Positions 27,191 to 35,430 of a stretch of DNA of 51,555 nucleotides are shown here, piece after piece. The position numbers and the translations under genes are program-made. Under the pieces are notes generated by a model. That model was given only the letters and a program-made list of their open reading frames with translations. It was not told the DNA's origin and did not search any database. This stretch comes from Nitrospirales bacterium (GTDB lineage Bacteria; Nitrospirota; Nitrospiria; Nitrospirales; UBA8639): assembly GCA_012270585.1 (NCBI GenBank), contig JAAXIB010000013.1, positions 1 to 51,555 of the forward strand. The letters run 5' to 3'. Within the stretch, counting starts at the first letter, position 1; every line of letters starts with the position of its first letter.

Positions 27191-27262
27191 CCCCCCTCAC
27201 CCCAGCCCTCTCCCACCAGGGGAGAGGGGGTGGATGAATGCCCTCTCTCTTGACGGGTGAGA
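27191..27262. repeat. CCCTCACCCCAGCCCTCTCCC-type hairpin repeat, with a second arm
   Basis: CCCCTCACCCCAGCCCTCTC followed by CCACCAGGGGAGAGGG, then CCCTCTCTC with GTGAGAGGG near 27241-27262. It lies in the convergent sixA/ppx gap and may act as a bidirectional terminator. Confidence 0.7.
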
Positions 27263-27282
27263 GGGTTCTATTGGGCACTCCA

Positions 27283-28848
27283 TTATTCCGCCGCGTTTGT
27301 CGAAAGCCTTGGTTCCACTTGAACGGTGAACGTGACCTCTCGTCCGAAGACTTTCTGAAACAGGTCCGCTCGCAATTGCGCCGTCCAGGTTTCCAACTCC
27401 GAGTCGGCGAGTGCTGTCAATTCGATATTGATCTTTTCCCCGAGCGTGACGTGAACTTCCTGAATAATGGAAAAATGACTGCGATCCAACCCATCCGCAA
27501 TTCGCAATATCGCACTCAGTGTCTCCAGCACTTTTCGCCTGGCAGGGGACAGGACTTTATACGGCAGGTGCTGGGGGCCGGGTAACGCCCGACGATGATA
27601 GCGGGCGACGTTGGCGATCATCTCGATTTCTTCGACCGTAAATCCGGCCAAGTCACTGTTCGTAATGAGATAATAACTGTGCTTATGGTGTTGGCGCGGG
27701 TTGATGGCATACCCCACGTCGTGGAGCAATGCGGCAAATTCCAGCCACTCGCGCTCATGGTCATCCATGCCGTGGAGAGGTTGCGTCTGATCGAACAGGG
27801 ATTTGGCCAACGTCGCCACGTGACGAGAGTGCGTCTCGGGGTAATGACATCGTCTGGCCAAGGCTACGACGTTCCGTAACCGAACATTCGGAATTTCCTG
27901 CTCGATCAGTAAGCCTGCCTGGTTCTTTTGGATAAAATCGTAGACCAACCCTTCACGCATGGCTCTGTCGCTGATCGTGGCTTCCTTATGCCCGATGGCT
28001 TCGAGACACTGGCGAATCACCGACGTTGCCGCCAACAGCGTATCCACCCGTCGCGGGTCCAGACCCGGGATGCCGAGTCGCGTTTCCACGTCGCTCGTCG
28101 CAAGCCGTTGCTCGACGGCACGAATTTCTTTCAGGGTCATGGTCGAAAGGTTGATCTGGGGGATGGGACCACCGGTCCGTTCCAGATAAATGATTTCCGC
28201 CAGGTTCGCCGCCATACCGGAAGAAATCACGATGCGATCAAACTCCGGTTGCCGAAATCGCTCCAAGGCCGCGTGAAGTCCCTTTGCGACCGCGTCGTGC
28301 ATGGCACGCAGTTTGGCTTTCGCAGGCGGCGCCTTGGTCAGAAACAGATCTTTCAGGCGAATGGCCCCGAGTTTGAGACTCACGGCGTGCAACAGTCGTT
28401 CCCGATTCCCCACGATGAGTTCAACCGATCCCCCGCCCACGTCGACCAGTAGCGTCGGACGATCGGTTAAATCCATGCTTTGGCGAACGCCCAAATAAAT
28501 GAGACGAGCTTCTTCCTGGCCCGTCACGACTTTGACGCGAACGCCCGTATTTTTGGAGACCTCTTCGATAAATTGGCCGCTGTTGCGCGCTTCACGAACC
28601 GCGCTGGTCGCCGCCATCAGGATTCGATCGAACCCTTTGTTCCGTGCCAAGGTCGTCAGGTTTTTCAGAACTTCAACCCCCCGTGCCCTTGACTCTGCCG
28701 ACAAACGTCGCTGGCGAAACGTCCCATCGCCCAGACGGGTCATGTCCTTGAACCGGTCAAGAATCTTATACGAGCCATCCGGCTCGGCTTCCGCCAACAC
28801 CATGTGGATGGAATTGGTCCCAATGTCTATCACGGCAATCTTCGACAT
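27283..28848 (-). CDS. ppx: Ppx/GppA exopolyphosphatase family protein
   Basis: The 521-residue protein starts with the actin-fold motif AVIDIGTNSIHMVLAE, continues with TSAVREARN, the LLVDVGGGSVELIVG phosphate loop and a C-terminal HD-type domain (LLHDVGYAINPRQHHKHSYY). This two-part layout is that of exopolyphosphatase or guanosine pentaphosphatase, which remove terminal phosphates from polyphosphate or pppGpp; the two activities cannot be told apart here. A Pho-box-like motif precedes it. The nearby ppk1 and CHAD genes favour a polyphosphate role. Confidence 0.93.
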   Translation of the reverse strand: MSKIAVIDIGTNSIHMVLAEAEPDGSYKILDRFKDMTRLGDGTFRQRRLSAESRARGVEVLKNLTTLARNKGFDRILMAATSAVREARNSGQFIEEVSKNTGVRVKVVTGQEEARLIYLGVRQSMDLTDRPTLLVDVGGGSVELIVGNRERLLHAVSLKLGAIRLKDLFLTKAPPAKAKLRAMHDAVAKGLHAALERFRQPEFDRIVISSGMAANLAEIIYLERTGGPIPQINLSTMTLKEIRAVEQRLATSDVETRLGIPGLDPRRVDTLLAATSVIRQCLEAIGHKEATISDRAMREGLVYDFIQKNQAGLLIEQEIPNVRLRNVVALARRCHYPETHSRHVATLAKSLFDQTQPLHGMDDHEREWLEFAALLHDVGYAINPRQHHKHSYYLITNSDLAGFTVEEIEMIANVARYHRRALPGPQHLPYKVLSPARRKVLETLSAILRIADGLDRSHFSIIQEVHVTLGEKINIELTALADSELETWTAQLRADLFQKVFGREVTFTVQVEPRLSTNAAE

Positions 28849-28919
28849 CGCGGCACCTTCCGTTACACTACGTTCCGCTCCTTCATATTAACAGGATAGG
28901 CAGGTTCTATAACAATACT

Positions 28920-28937
28920 GTTATGAGAATGTTACGA
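28920..28937 (-). promoter_or_regulatory. Pho-box-like direct repeat before ppx
   Basis: Read on the minus strand: TCGTAAC-ATTC-TCATAAC, 71 bases before the ppx ATG, with TTATAG seven bases beyond as a possible -10. It partly overlaps a perfect inverted repeat, ATAACA-ATAC-TGTTAT (28909-28924), which could be an alternative operator. Confidence 0.55.
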
Positions 28938-29002
28938 TTGTGTGGGAACCCCAGGGCCACGACGGAGCGAACGGGCACTCATCCACCAACACACTATGGG
29001 CT

Positions 29003-29028
29003 GTCGGGTTACGCTTCGCTGACCCGAC
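29003..29028. repeat. Palindrome GTCGGGTTACGCTTCGCTGACCCGAC
   Basis: Arms GTCGGGTT and GACCCGAC surround an ACGCTTCGCT loop. It is a member of the family at 14272 and lies just after the inositol-monophosphatase-like gene's stop. Confidence 0.65.
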
Positions 29029-29038
29029 CTGTCCCGAC

Positions 29039-29833
29039 CTACAAAAGCTGGAAGCGCAGTAAGGCAATCAATCGCTCGACCAGTTTGGGCGCTCCGAACA
29101 GGGCATCGATTTTGTTCTCCACGCGAGACGAACGAGTGACGACCGTCCCGCCGGCTTCTTCAACCAGGACCTGGGTGGCCATAGCGTCCCAGGGATTGAG
29201 AGCCGGATCGAACATGGCGCCGACTGATCCGTCGATCACCAGTGTATGGCCGAAACAATCTGTATAGCCCCGAAGATACGGACACACGCCGGTCAGTTGC
29301 CGGAACATCTCTTCGCAGCCCGCACTGTTGAATTGGGCAATATCTCCCGTTGCAACGATACTGGTCTCCAGTTCTGCTTCCCGGAAAACAGAAACGGCCG
29401 TCCCGTTACAATAACATCCCAACCCTCGAGCCGCACTATACGTCCTGCTCAGCATGGGCAAATGGATCACCCCGATGAGCGCCTTGCCGGCTTCCCGGTC
29501 CTCCAATGCCACGATCGTGCCGAATAAGGGGATCCGGTTCACGAAGGAGCGCGTGCCGTCGATGGGATCGATCAACCAACGATAGCGCGTTTTGCTTCCT
29601 TTCTCTCCAAACTCTTCACCCAGCACGTCAAAGCCCGCGGCAACCGGATCGCCCTGCAACACGTTCCGAATCGCAGTTTCCGCCTCGCGGTCCGCAATAC
29701 TCACCGGAGAACCATCGCCTTTGCGTTCGATGCTGAGTGCCGGATCCGTAAAATAGTCGAGCAACATCCCGGCCGGCGTTTGCGCCGCGCGAATAGAAAG
29801 GGCCAGCAGGTGTTTTAGTTTAGTGGTATCCAT
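29039..29833 (-). CDS. Inositol monophosphatase family phosphatase (HisN-like)
   Basis: The 264-residue protein has all metal-binding motifs of the family: GEEFGEK, WLIDPIDGTRSFVNRIP and the C-terminal NPWDAMATQVLVEEAGG. The FVNRIPLFGTIVAL and ARGLGCYCNG regions resemble the HisN-type histidinol-phosphate phosphatases, but inositol-phosphate or 3'-phosphoadenosine-phosphate (CysQ) activity is possible. The ATG at 29833 gives the normal length, with AAGGAACG upstream. It is divergent from the operon starting at 30101. Confidence 0.82.
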   Translation of the reverse strand: MDTTKLKHLLALSIRAAQTPAGMLLDYFTDPALSIERKGDGSPVSIADREAETAIRNVLQGDPVAAGFDVLGEEFGEKGSKTRYRWLIDPIDGTRSFVNRIPLFGTIVALEDREAGKALIGVIHLPMLSRTYSAARGLGCYCNGTAVSVFREAELETSIVATGDIAQFNSAGCEEMFRQLTGVCPYLRGYTDCFGHTLVIDGSVGAMFDPALNPWDAMATQVLVEEAGGTVVTRSSRVENKIDALFGAPKLVERLIALLRFQLL

Positions 29834-29869
29834 GAGATGTTCACGTTCCTTATTATGACTCATCTGACT

Positions 29870-29894
29870 GTCGGTTACGCTTCGCCAACCTGAC
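29870..29894. repeat. Degenerate GTCGGGTTA-family palindrome
   Basis: GTCGGTTACGCTTCGCCAAC followed by CTGAC is an imperfect copy of the family at 14272, in the divergent promoter region. Confidence 0.5.
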
Positions 29895-29950
29895 GTGCTC
29901 TGAGAAAATATCAAATGGTCATCCTGATGCGGTGAGCCATGTCAACAAAT

Positions 29951-29968
29951 GCGTGACCTGCCCGTGAC
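29951..29968 (+). promoter_or_regulatory. Second, weaker Pho-box-like direct repeat before the 30101 operon
   Basis: GCGTGAC-CTGC-CCGTGAC has the same 7-4-7 spacing as a Pho box, with GTGAC in place of GTAAC. It lies 24 bases upstream of the better match at 29992. Confidence 0.35.
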
Positions 29969-29991
29969 AATTTAACACCGGGACTGCGGCA

Positions 29992-30009
29992 ATGTAACCG
30001 TCAGATAAC
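29992..30009 (+). promoter_or_regulatory. Pho-box-like direct repeat before the unknown operon
   Basis: ATGTAAC-CGTC-AGATAAC matches the TAAC-N7-TAAC pattern found before the porin, ppx and pstS. It lies 91 bases before the ATG at 30101, and a TCTAAA follows six bases later, much as in the porin promoter. Confidence 0.55.
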
Positions 30010-30100
30010 AAGCCATCTAAAGAAACCGGGTAAAATGCATCCCAAATAAGAACAGGGCTGTCCTGCCGGATGGGCAGAACAGGCGACCAAGAGCACACTG

Positions 30101-32503
30101 ATGCTGATAAAAACCGAGCCGTCATCGTCAACCCTTACAGAATCTTCTTCTTACCTCCAACGAAGAGTCGAACGCCTGTCCGACTTATTCGGCACCGGTT
30201 CCGCAGATTCACGCGCCCGGAATCTCCCCTTCGCACCGGATGACGTGACGGCGGGTTCCGAAAACGAATACCAAACCGCGGTGTCGGGTACGTCGAAGCA
30301 TGTGGATCTCCCCATCACGCTGGAAACGTCGAATTTCTATAAAAACCTGATGAAACGAACGTGGCGCAAAGAGCTTGCCCCCGCACTTGAGTTTTACCTG
30401 GCTCACGAATCCAACGACATCTGGGAAAACAGTTGGGTCCGTTTCCCCAGGCGGACGCTCGGGCCCTTTGCTAGACAAGTGCTCCAACATGACCTCCTGG
30501 CCGATAAAAAAGACCCTGCGGGACCCCCGCGACGAGATATTGCGAAGGTGCTGTTTTATCAGAATGGGGAAGAGTGGGTGCGCGTCCCCATCAGTTACCT
30601 CTCGCGACTCGCACTCGCCGACGTGATGAGCGGCAAGGCTCCATCACCCGTTCGCCGCATCGGCGAACGCCTCATGGATCACTTTCTGAATGATAACATG
30701 TCTCCGGAAACGTGCATCTGCTACATCATGAACCTGCATCCGGATACCAAGTCGGGGCGTACCGTCGGGAAAGAAGCAAGCAAACGGTTTTTTCTCAGCC
30801 AGTTGCTGACCCTGTACGCCAACCGGAAGTTCGAGTTGCGCGAAACGGGCCAACGGGCCATGATCTATTTTGCGCCCCACCCGCCGATCCGTCAAAAACG
30901 TCTCAACGGTCTGATTTCCGATAATTTTTATCGCGAACTGTTCATGAACCCGTGTCTTTCAGGATGGGACAGCGGCCAAGACAAGCACGACTATATGCGG
31001 CTTTGCCATGAAGTGCTGTCACGCAGTCACCAGCACGTGATCGGAAAGCTGAAAGATGCCGGAATCATTACACGGAATCTGGTCGTCCCGACAAGTCCCT
31101 CCAACATCAGCCTGGCGAATAACGGCACCCACATCAGCTTGGGAAGCCGAAAATTAACGCAGCTTTCCCAAATTCTGCCCGGCGAATTTACGCCCCGCGA
31201 TGAAAAATATCTCGGCGATCTCGTGACGAAAGTCGTCGAGCATTTCCTTCCGTTATTCGTCGGAACCTACAGCGCCGCTCCGTATCGTTTGGACTTCCGG
31301 GACTTCCATCCGGAAAACGTGTTGGGCTTTCTCCCTCGTGAATTGGATCACCAATTTCTTCGTCTGCTCTGGCAGCGGTGGAAGCGAAAGGCCAGTTTGC
31401 GGTTCTTCGGGAAACCCATCACGCCCTTGGGGCCGTTGTGGTTGGACAAGGCGTTGAGCTACGGGCTCGGGATGCGAGGGGATTATATCCCTGACTTCCG
31501 ACTCGTCGATTATCTGGTCGTTCTGCCGAGCACGGAAGAATGTCCCGCCTTGGACGGCACGTTGGGGAACGACGTCAGGCTGAAACGTGACCTTGCCGAA
31601 CAGGGCATCTATGACGAGCGCATGTCCTTTTACCAACTTTACAAACTGCGAACGTTTGCCACAATGGGATTTTCCGGATTCGAAGGCCGGTACTACAGCC
31701 TGTTCGAAAGTCTCCTTGACGATATGGGAGAGGCCGCCGGTCTCCAGGCCTTCGTCACCGCGTTGGCGTTCAAATATATCTTCCAATTCGAGATACATCC
31801 TTCGGACGTCCCCGACGACCCCGCAACGGAGAGTGAACGGCGACAGATCTTTTTCGGGGCAGCCATCAATCTTCCCACCTTCTACGTTCGTGCCGAGACG
31901 TCGAATCGGTTTCTGAAACGCATCCTGGCCCGAACGCCGAAAGTCCGGCTCAGCCGGCGGTTTTCCTCCTATTACCGGGTCCATCATCGGGAATATCGCC
32001 AGGCCCTCTTGACGATCATGCGGGAAGACGGCGCCGATCTGATTGAAGCCTTTCAGCTACACGACGTCATGGATAAGCTCAAAAACCGACTCGACAACCC
32101 GGATGAATGCTCGGCGTTCGGGAAATTGACGAGAGGCATTCTTCAAGAAGGTGGGGTGACCTCCCCCTTCAGTCTTTCAGGTGAGGAGTGCAATAAAGCC
32201 GCTGAAGCCTATTACCGGCAAACGCTTCGCACGCGACATATCGAGGAAGCCCTTCAGGAATTGGAAGTTGACTGCGCCACCCTCGACGTCTGTCGGACGC
32301 CGACCCTTCACAAGAGCAAAGCTCTCGTGCAAGCCATCCTGGGGCCTTCCTCGTCCGCGCAAGCCTTTCTCGAACAGACAAAACCCGCTCTGATCGACGA
32401 AACGATCCTCCTCCCTCAACTCACGAAATTGATTCACCTGGTCTTGATCACCTTACTGGTCGATGAACAACGTTCCGGCGACGATGAATCCAAAATTGAT
32501 TAG
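30101..32503 (+). CDS. Unrecognised 800-residue protein, first gene of lipid-enzyme-like operon
   Basis: I do not recognise a family. The N-terminal 70 residues are serine/threonine-rich and probably disordered. The rest looks like a soluble mixed alpha/beta protein without membrane segments or signal peptide. Notable conserved-looking stretches are YFAPHPPIRQKRLNGLISDN, LANNGTHISLGS, YRLDFRDFHPENVLGFLPRE and FATMGFSGFEGRYYSLFESL; the dense HP, DFRDFHPEN and GFEGRYYS motifs suggest an enzyme. Its 3' end overlaps the PSD-like gene by 41 bases (or 20 if that gene starts at 32484), indicating translational coupling. A Pho-box-like site lies upstream. A role in phosphate-responsive membrane lipid metabolism is inferred from neighbours only. 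Confidence 0.75.
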   Translation: MLIKTEPSSSTLTESSSYLQRRVERLSDLFGTGSADSRARNLPFAPDDVTAGSENEYQTAVSGTSKHVDLPITLETSNFYKNLMKRTWRKELAPALEFYLAHESNDIWENSWVRFPRRTLGPFARQVLQHDLLADKKDPAGPPRRDIAKVLFYQNGEEWVRVPISYLSRLALADVMSGKAPSPVRRIGERLMDHFLNDNMSPETCICYIMNLHPDTKSGRTVGKEASKRFFLSQLLTLYANRKFELRETGQRAMIYFAPHPPIRQKRLNGLISDNFYRELFMNPCLSGWDSGQDKHDYMRLCHEVLSRSHQHVIGKLKDAGIITRNLVVPTSPSNISLANNGTHISLGSRKLTQLSQILPGEFTPRDEKYLGDLVTKVVEHFLPLFVGTYSAAPYRLDFRDFHPENVLGFLPRELDHQFLRLLWQRWKRKASLRFFGKPITPLGPLWLDKALSYGLGMRGDYIPDFRLVDYLVVLPSTEECPALDGTLGNDVRLKRDLAEQGIYDERMSFYQLYKLRTFATMGFSGFEGRYYSLFESLLDDMGEAAGLQAFVTALAFKYIFQFEIHPSDVPDDPATESERRQIFFGAAINLPTFYVRAETSNRFLKRILARTPKVRLSRRFSSYYRVHHREYRQALLTIMREDGADLIEAFQLHDVMDKLKNRLDNPDECSAFGKLTRGILQEGGVTSPFSLSGEECNKAAEAYYRQTLRTRHIEEALQELEVDCATLDVCRTPTLHKSKALVQAILGPSSSAQAFLEQTKPALIDETILLPQLTKLIHLVLITLLVDEQRSGDDESKID

Positions 32504-33539
32504 TTCAGGCCTGCATCAATACATAGACCGCGAAACCGCCAGTGTGCAAAGCGAGCAACTGTACGGGGACCGGGTCGTCAACTATCTCTATTCGGCGGTC
32601 CGGGAAAAGGCTCCGCTCCTGTTTAAAGCGTTCACCTCTTCGTCAAGTTCTTATCTGGTCGGCCTTTGGAAGTATGACGTCACCTTCGGCCCTGCGTGTT
32701 CAGGGGTCTCGTCGTTCTGCCGCAAGCTGGGCATCGATCTCTCGGAATGCGTGGACAACCCTGCGACGTTCGATTCCCCACGAAAAGTATTTGAACGAAA
32801 AATCCGGTATTGGGAACGTCGCCCCATGGACTCCGGGGCTTCCACTCTCGTTTCGCCTGCGGATGCGAAGCTGCTCCTGGGGTCCTTGCAGACCAGTTCT
32901 CAACTGTTTCTGAAGGGGAAATTTTTTGACGTGTACGAACTCTTGGGTCAGGAAAAGGCGTTGTGGCATCGGACGTTTCAAGACGGAGATTTTGCCATCT
33001 TTCGCCTGACGCCCGACGAATATCATTACAACCACACACCGGTTTCCGGTGTGGTCGTGGACTATTATGAAGTGGACGGCACCTATCACAGTTGTAATCC
33101 GGGTCCCATTCTTTCCGTGGTCACGCCCTATTCGAAAAATAAGCGGGTGGTCACCGTTATCGATACGGACGTTCCGGGCGGGACGCAGGCCGGACTCGTC
33201 GCCATGATTGAAATCGTGGCCTTAATGATCGGCGCGATCGATCAATGTTACAGCGAACGCTGTTACGACAACCCGCAACGGATGGAAATAGGTCTCTTCG
33301 TCAAAAAAGGGCAACCGAAAAGCCTGTACCGACCCGGGAGTTCCACCGACGTGCTTCTGTTTCAACGCGGGCGGATCGACTTCTGTCAGGACTTGCGCAT
33401 GAACCAATTGCGGCGCGACGCGGTCAGTCGATATTCGTTGGGATTTGGACGCCCGGTCGTCGAGACAGCGGTCAAAGTTCGCTCGACTATCGGCCAGGCC
33501 CTGCCCCCCACGCGCGAGACCGGGACTCACGTACCATGA
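32463..33539 (+). CDS. Divergent phosphatidylserine decarboxylase-like protein
   Basis: The 358-residue protein has the order of motifs of pyruvoyl decarboxylases of the PSD family: FERKIRYWERRPMDSGASTL followed by VSPADAKLL, then FRLTPDEYHYNHTPVSG (the histidine region) and GSS in YRPGSSTDVLLF near residue 290, where canonical enzymes self-cleave at Gly-Ser. A long extra N-terminal region and CYSERCYDNPQ are unusual. It is not the housekeeping enzyme, since canonical psd is at 9591. The start may be 32463 or 32484; neither has a strong ribosome site. It overlaps both neighbours (ATGA with the next gene). The substrate may be another serine- or amino-acid-headed compound. Confidence 0.72.
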   Translation: MNNVPATMNPKLISSGLHQYIDRETASVQSEQLYGDRVVNYLYSAVREKAPLLFKAFTSSSSSYLVGLWKYDVTFGPACSGVSSFCRKLGIDLSECVDNPATFDSPRKVFERKIRYWERRPMDSGASTLVSPADAKLLLGSLQTSSQLFLKGKFFDVYELLGQEKALWHRTFQDGDFAIFRLTPDEYHYNHTPVSGVVVDYYEVDGTYHSCNPGPILSVVTPYSKNKRVVTVIDTDVPGGTQAGLVAMIEIVALMIGAIDQCYSERCYDNPQRMEIGLFVKKGQPKSLYRPGSSTDVLLFQRGRIDFCQDLRMNQLRRDAVSRYSLGFGRPVVETAVKVRSTIGQALPPTRETGTHVP

Positions 33540-34400
33540 CCGACGTGCCGCATAGCTGGCTGGACGACCAAGGGGGGGGGCCTACTATTCCTGGGCATCG
33601 TCAGCCTTGCCGTGTTTCTTCTTTTTCGGTGGGCCTTTGCCATCCTCCCCCGGGAACAATGGCAAATCCTGGCCGTGCTCCCGCAACACCGGGCCGCCTC
33701 GAACCAGTGGCACGGGTTGAACCTGACCTACTATGGGTTCATCACGGCGAGTGCCGTCACGCTTGCCGTCGGAAATATGCTGTTTCTCCTGGGAGCGATT
33801 CACATCCCGCTTTCGACCTCCTTGTGGTTCGTGCTCTCTCTCATGTGCCTGACGGTTCCCGCTTCAAAAATCATAGCCAACGTCGTAGAAAAAAAAGTCT
33901 TTACCTTTACGATCGGGGGAGCCTCGTTCACGGGCCTCGTTATGGCGCCAGTGGTGGCCGTCGTGATCAACCGGATGCATCACCCCTCTGACGCGCTGCC
34001 GATTCTTCCGGTGCTCTCGGCCCTAGTGATCTCTTTTGCCCTTGGCGAAGGCATCGGAAGACTGGCCTGCATCAGCTACGGCTGTTGTTATGGGAAGCCG
34101 CTTTCCGCCTGCGCGCCGATCATGCAAACGTTGTTCAAGACCCTGCACTTTCGCTTTACGGGTGCCACAAAGAAAATTGCGTATGCCGGGAACCTTGAAT
34201 CCATTCCGGTGGTTCCCATTCAGGCCATCACGGCCATTATCTCCACGACGGTTTACTTGATCGGCATGGGATTATTCCTGACGGGACGTGTTGCGTCGGG
34301 ACTCTTTGTCTCCCTACTGATCACGCAAGTCTGGCGTGCCGTCTCAGAACCCTGGCGAGCGGATCACCGGGGACACGGATCGATTTCCATGTACCAGTAG
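33536..34400 (+). CDS. Lgt-like polytopic membrane protein, frame broken at a G9 tract
   Basis: Translation should start at the ATG at 33536, which overlaps the upstream stop (ATGA). After about 12 codons comes a run of nine G (33572-33580). With nine the frame runs out of the family frame; with eight it reads GGGLLFLGIVSLAVFLLFRW, a good membrane helix, and continues into the long frame that is open from 33612. That frame has about six membrane segments and FALGEGIGRLACISYGCCYG, the pattern of prolipoprotein diacylglyceryl transferase (Lgt) relatives. The frame ends at a TAG (34398-34400) after GSISMYQ, with further in-frame protein beyond. It could be phase-variable, an assembly error or a pseudogene. 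Confidence 0.7.
33572..33580 (+). repeat. Homopolymeric G9 tract inside coding sequence
   Basis: Nine consecutive G lie near the 5' end of the Lgt-like gene. Eight would restore the frame. Poly-G tracts at this position are the classic substrate for slipped-strand phase variation, and also a common sequencing-error site. Confidence 0.8.
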
Positions 34401-34619
34401 ATGGCCGTCGTTGGCATAGTCTACCTGGCCGCCGTCACGACGTATGTGCCGTCTTCCTCTTTTGCCGCCCCCGACCCTCTCATGGGACTTCACTCCCTAT
34501 GGGACCCTGCGGTGCTGCTGTTTCTTCAAAGCATCTGGGTCGGCATGTTTCTCTTCATGGGAAGAAGCCACATGACGGGTTCCGTGCTGTCCTTCTTCGT
34601 GCGCAAGGAGCATTTGTGA
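34401..34619 (+). CDS. C-terminal part of the Lgt-like protein, or small membrane protein
   Basis: The 72-codon frame starts with an ATG immediately after the TAG of the preceding frame and is in the same reading frame. It encodes one membrane helix at the start (AVVGIVYLAAVTTYV) and another near residues 36-54, with a basic end (FFVRKEHL). Lgt-type proteins continue with a final membrane helix after the G-x-x-S-x-x-Q segment, so this looks like the severed C-terminus. TAG would replace a TGG or CAG. Reinitiation at the TAGATG junction is possible. GTGA couples its stop to the TPR gene. Confidence 0.6.
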   Translation: MAVVGIVYLAAVTTYVPSSSFAAPDPLMGLHSLWDPAVLLFLQSIWVGMFLFMGRSHMTGSVLSFFVRKEHL

Positions 34620-35347
34620 GACGCCCCGTCTTTCCGGGCACCTGTCTTCTCTGTCTCCTGCTCATCCTTTCGCCCCATCTCCCGGCGTGGAGTCAAAAGG
34701 TTTCCATCCCTGAAGGCTATCCCGAATCCCTTCGCCAACAACGTGACGACTACACCGCAGCCTTGATCGAGGATCTCAATAATCCTCAACTCTGGAAGCA
34801 ATTGTCACACGTGTACATGAACATGGCAGACGACCTGCTCACCAACAAATCAGAAAGGATCGAAGCCTATGACAAAGGACTGAAAGCCGCCACCCAAGCC
34901 ATGAGGCTTCACCCGAATGACGCCGAAACCCATTTCCTCTATGCCGCAAACCTGGGGAGCGCCACGAAATTGCGAGGCATCACGTCGGGGGTCGTCAACC
35001 TCTCGGAAGTCACGAAACACGTGGATCGCGCCGTTGAACTCGACCCGCACCACGCCCCATCGTTGCAAATGAAAGGAGGCTTATTGGCCGAGTTGCCCTG
35101 GTATCTCGGCGGCAACGCGGAACTGGCCAAGGACTATCTTCGCCGGGCCATCGAAGCGGACGGCAAGTATACCAACGCTTGGATCATTCTGGCCAAGCTG
35201 CTGATCAAAGAGGGAAAGCTTGAAGAAGCCCGCGCTCAACTACTCGCCGTCATTCAGGCCCGGAACCCGCATTACCCCTATACATGGGAAAAACGATTTC
35301 GGCCTGAAGCGCAACGACTCCTGGATGAGCTTCAAAATCGCAAGTAA
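34616..35347 (+). CDS. Exported TPR-repeat protein
   Basis: The 243-residue protein starts at a GTG (34616) overlapping the upstream stop, with a perfect AAGGAG six bases before. It has a signal peptide (RRPVFPGTCLLCLLLILSPH, cleaved after LPAWSQ or nearby) and then tetratricopeptide repeats (AYDKGLKAATQAMRLHPNDA, HVDRAVELDPHHAPSLQ, YLRRAIEADGKYTNAWIILA). It is probably periplasmic and serves as a protein-binding scaffold. It closes the operon; its stop is followed by an 83-base gap before the CYTH/CHAD gene. Confidence 0.82.
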   Translation: MRRPVFPGTCLLCLLLILSPHLPAWSQKVSIPEGYPESLRQQRDDYTAALIEDLNNPQLWKQLSHVYMNMADDLLTNKSERIEAYDKGLKAATQAMRLHPNDAETHFLYAANLGSATKLRGITSGVVNLSEVTKHVDRAVELDPHHAPSLQMKGGLLAELPWYLGGNAELAKDYLRRAIEADGKYTNAWIILAKLLIKEGKLEEARAQLLAVIQARNPHYPYTWEKRFRPEAQRLLDELQNRK

Positions 35348-35430
35348 ACACTTGCGCTTAATTCCCCTTTGTCTTCTATAGGCCCTCGTGCTATTCTTTT
35401 TATTTCAACCCTCGCTAAACATTTCACGTT

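Noticed and set aside
31253-31987. 244-codon minus-strand open frame
   Set aside because: It is antisense to the 800-residue gene, with no ribosome site or domain.
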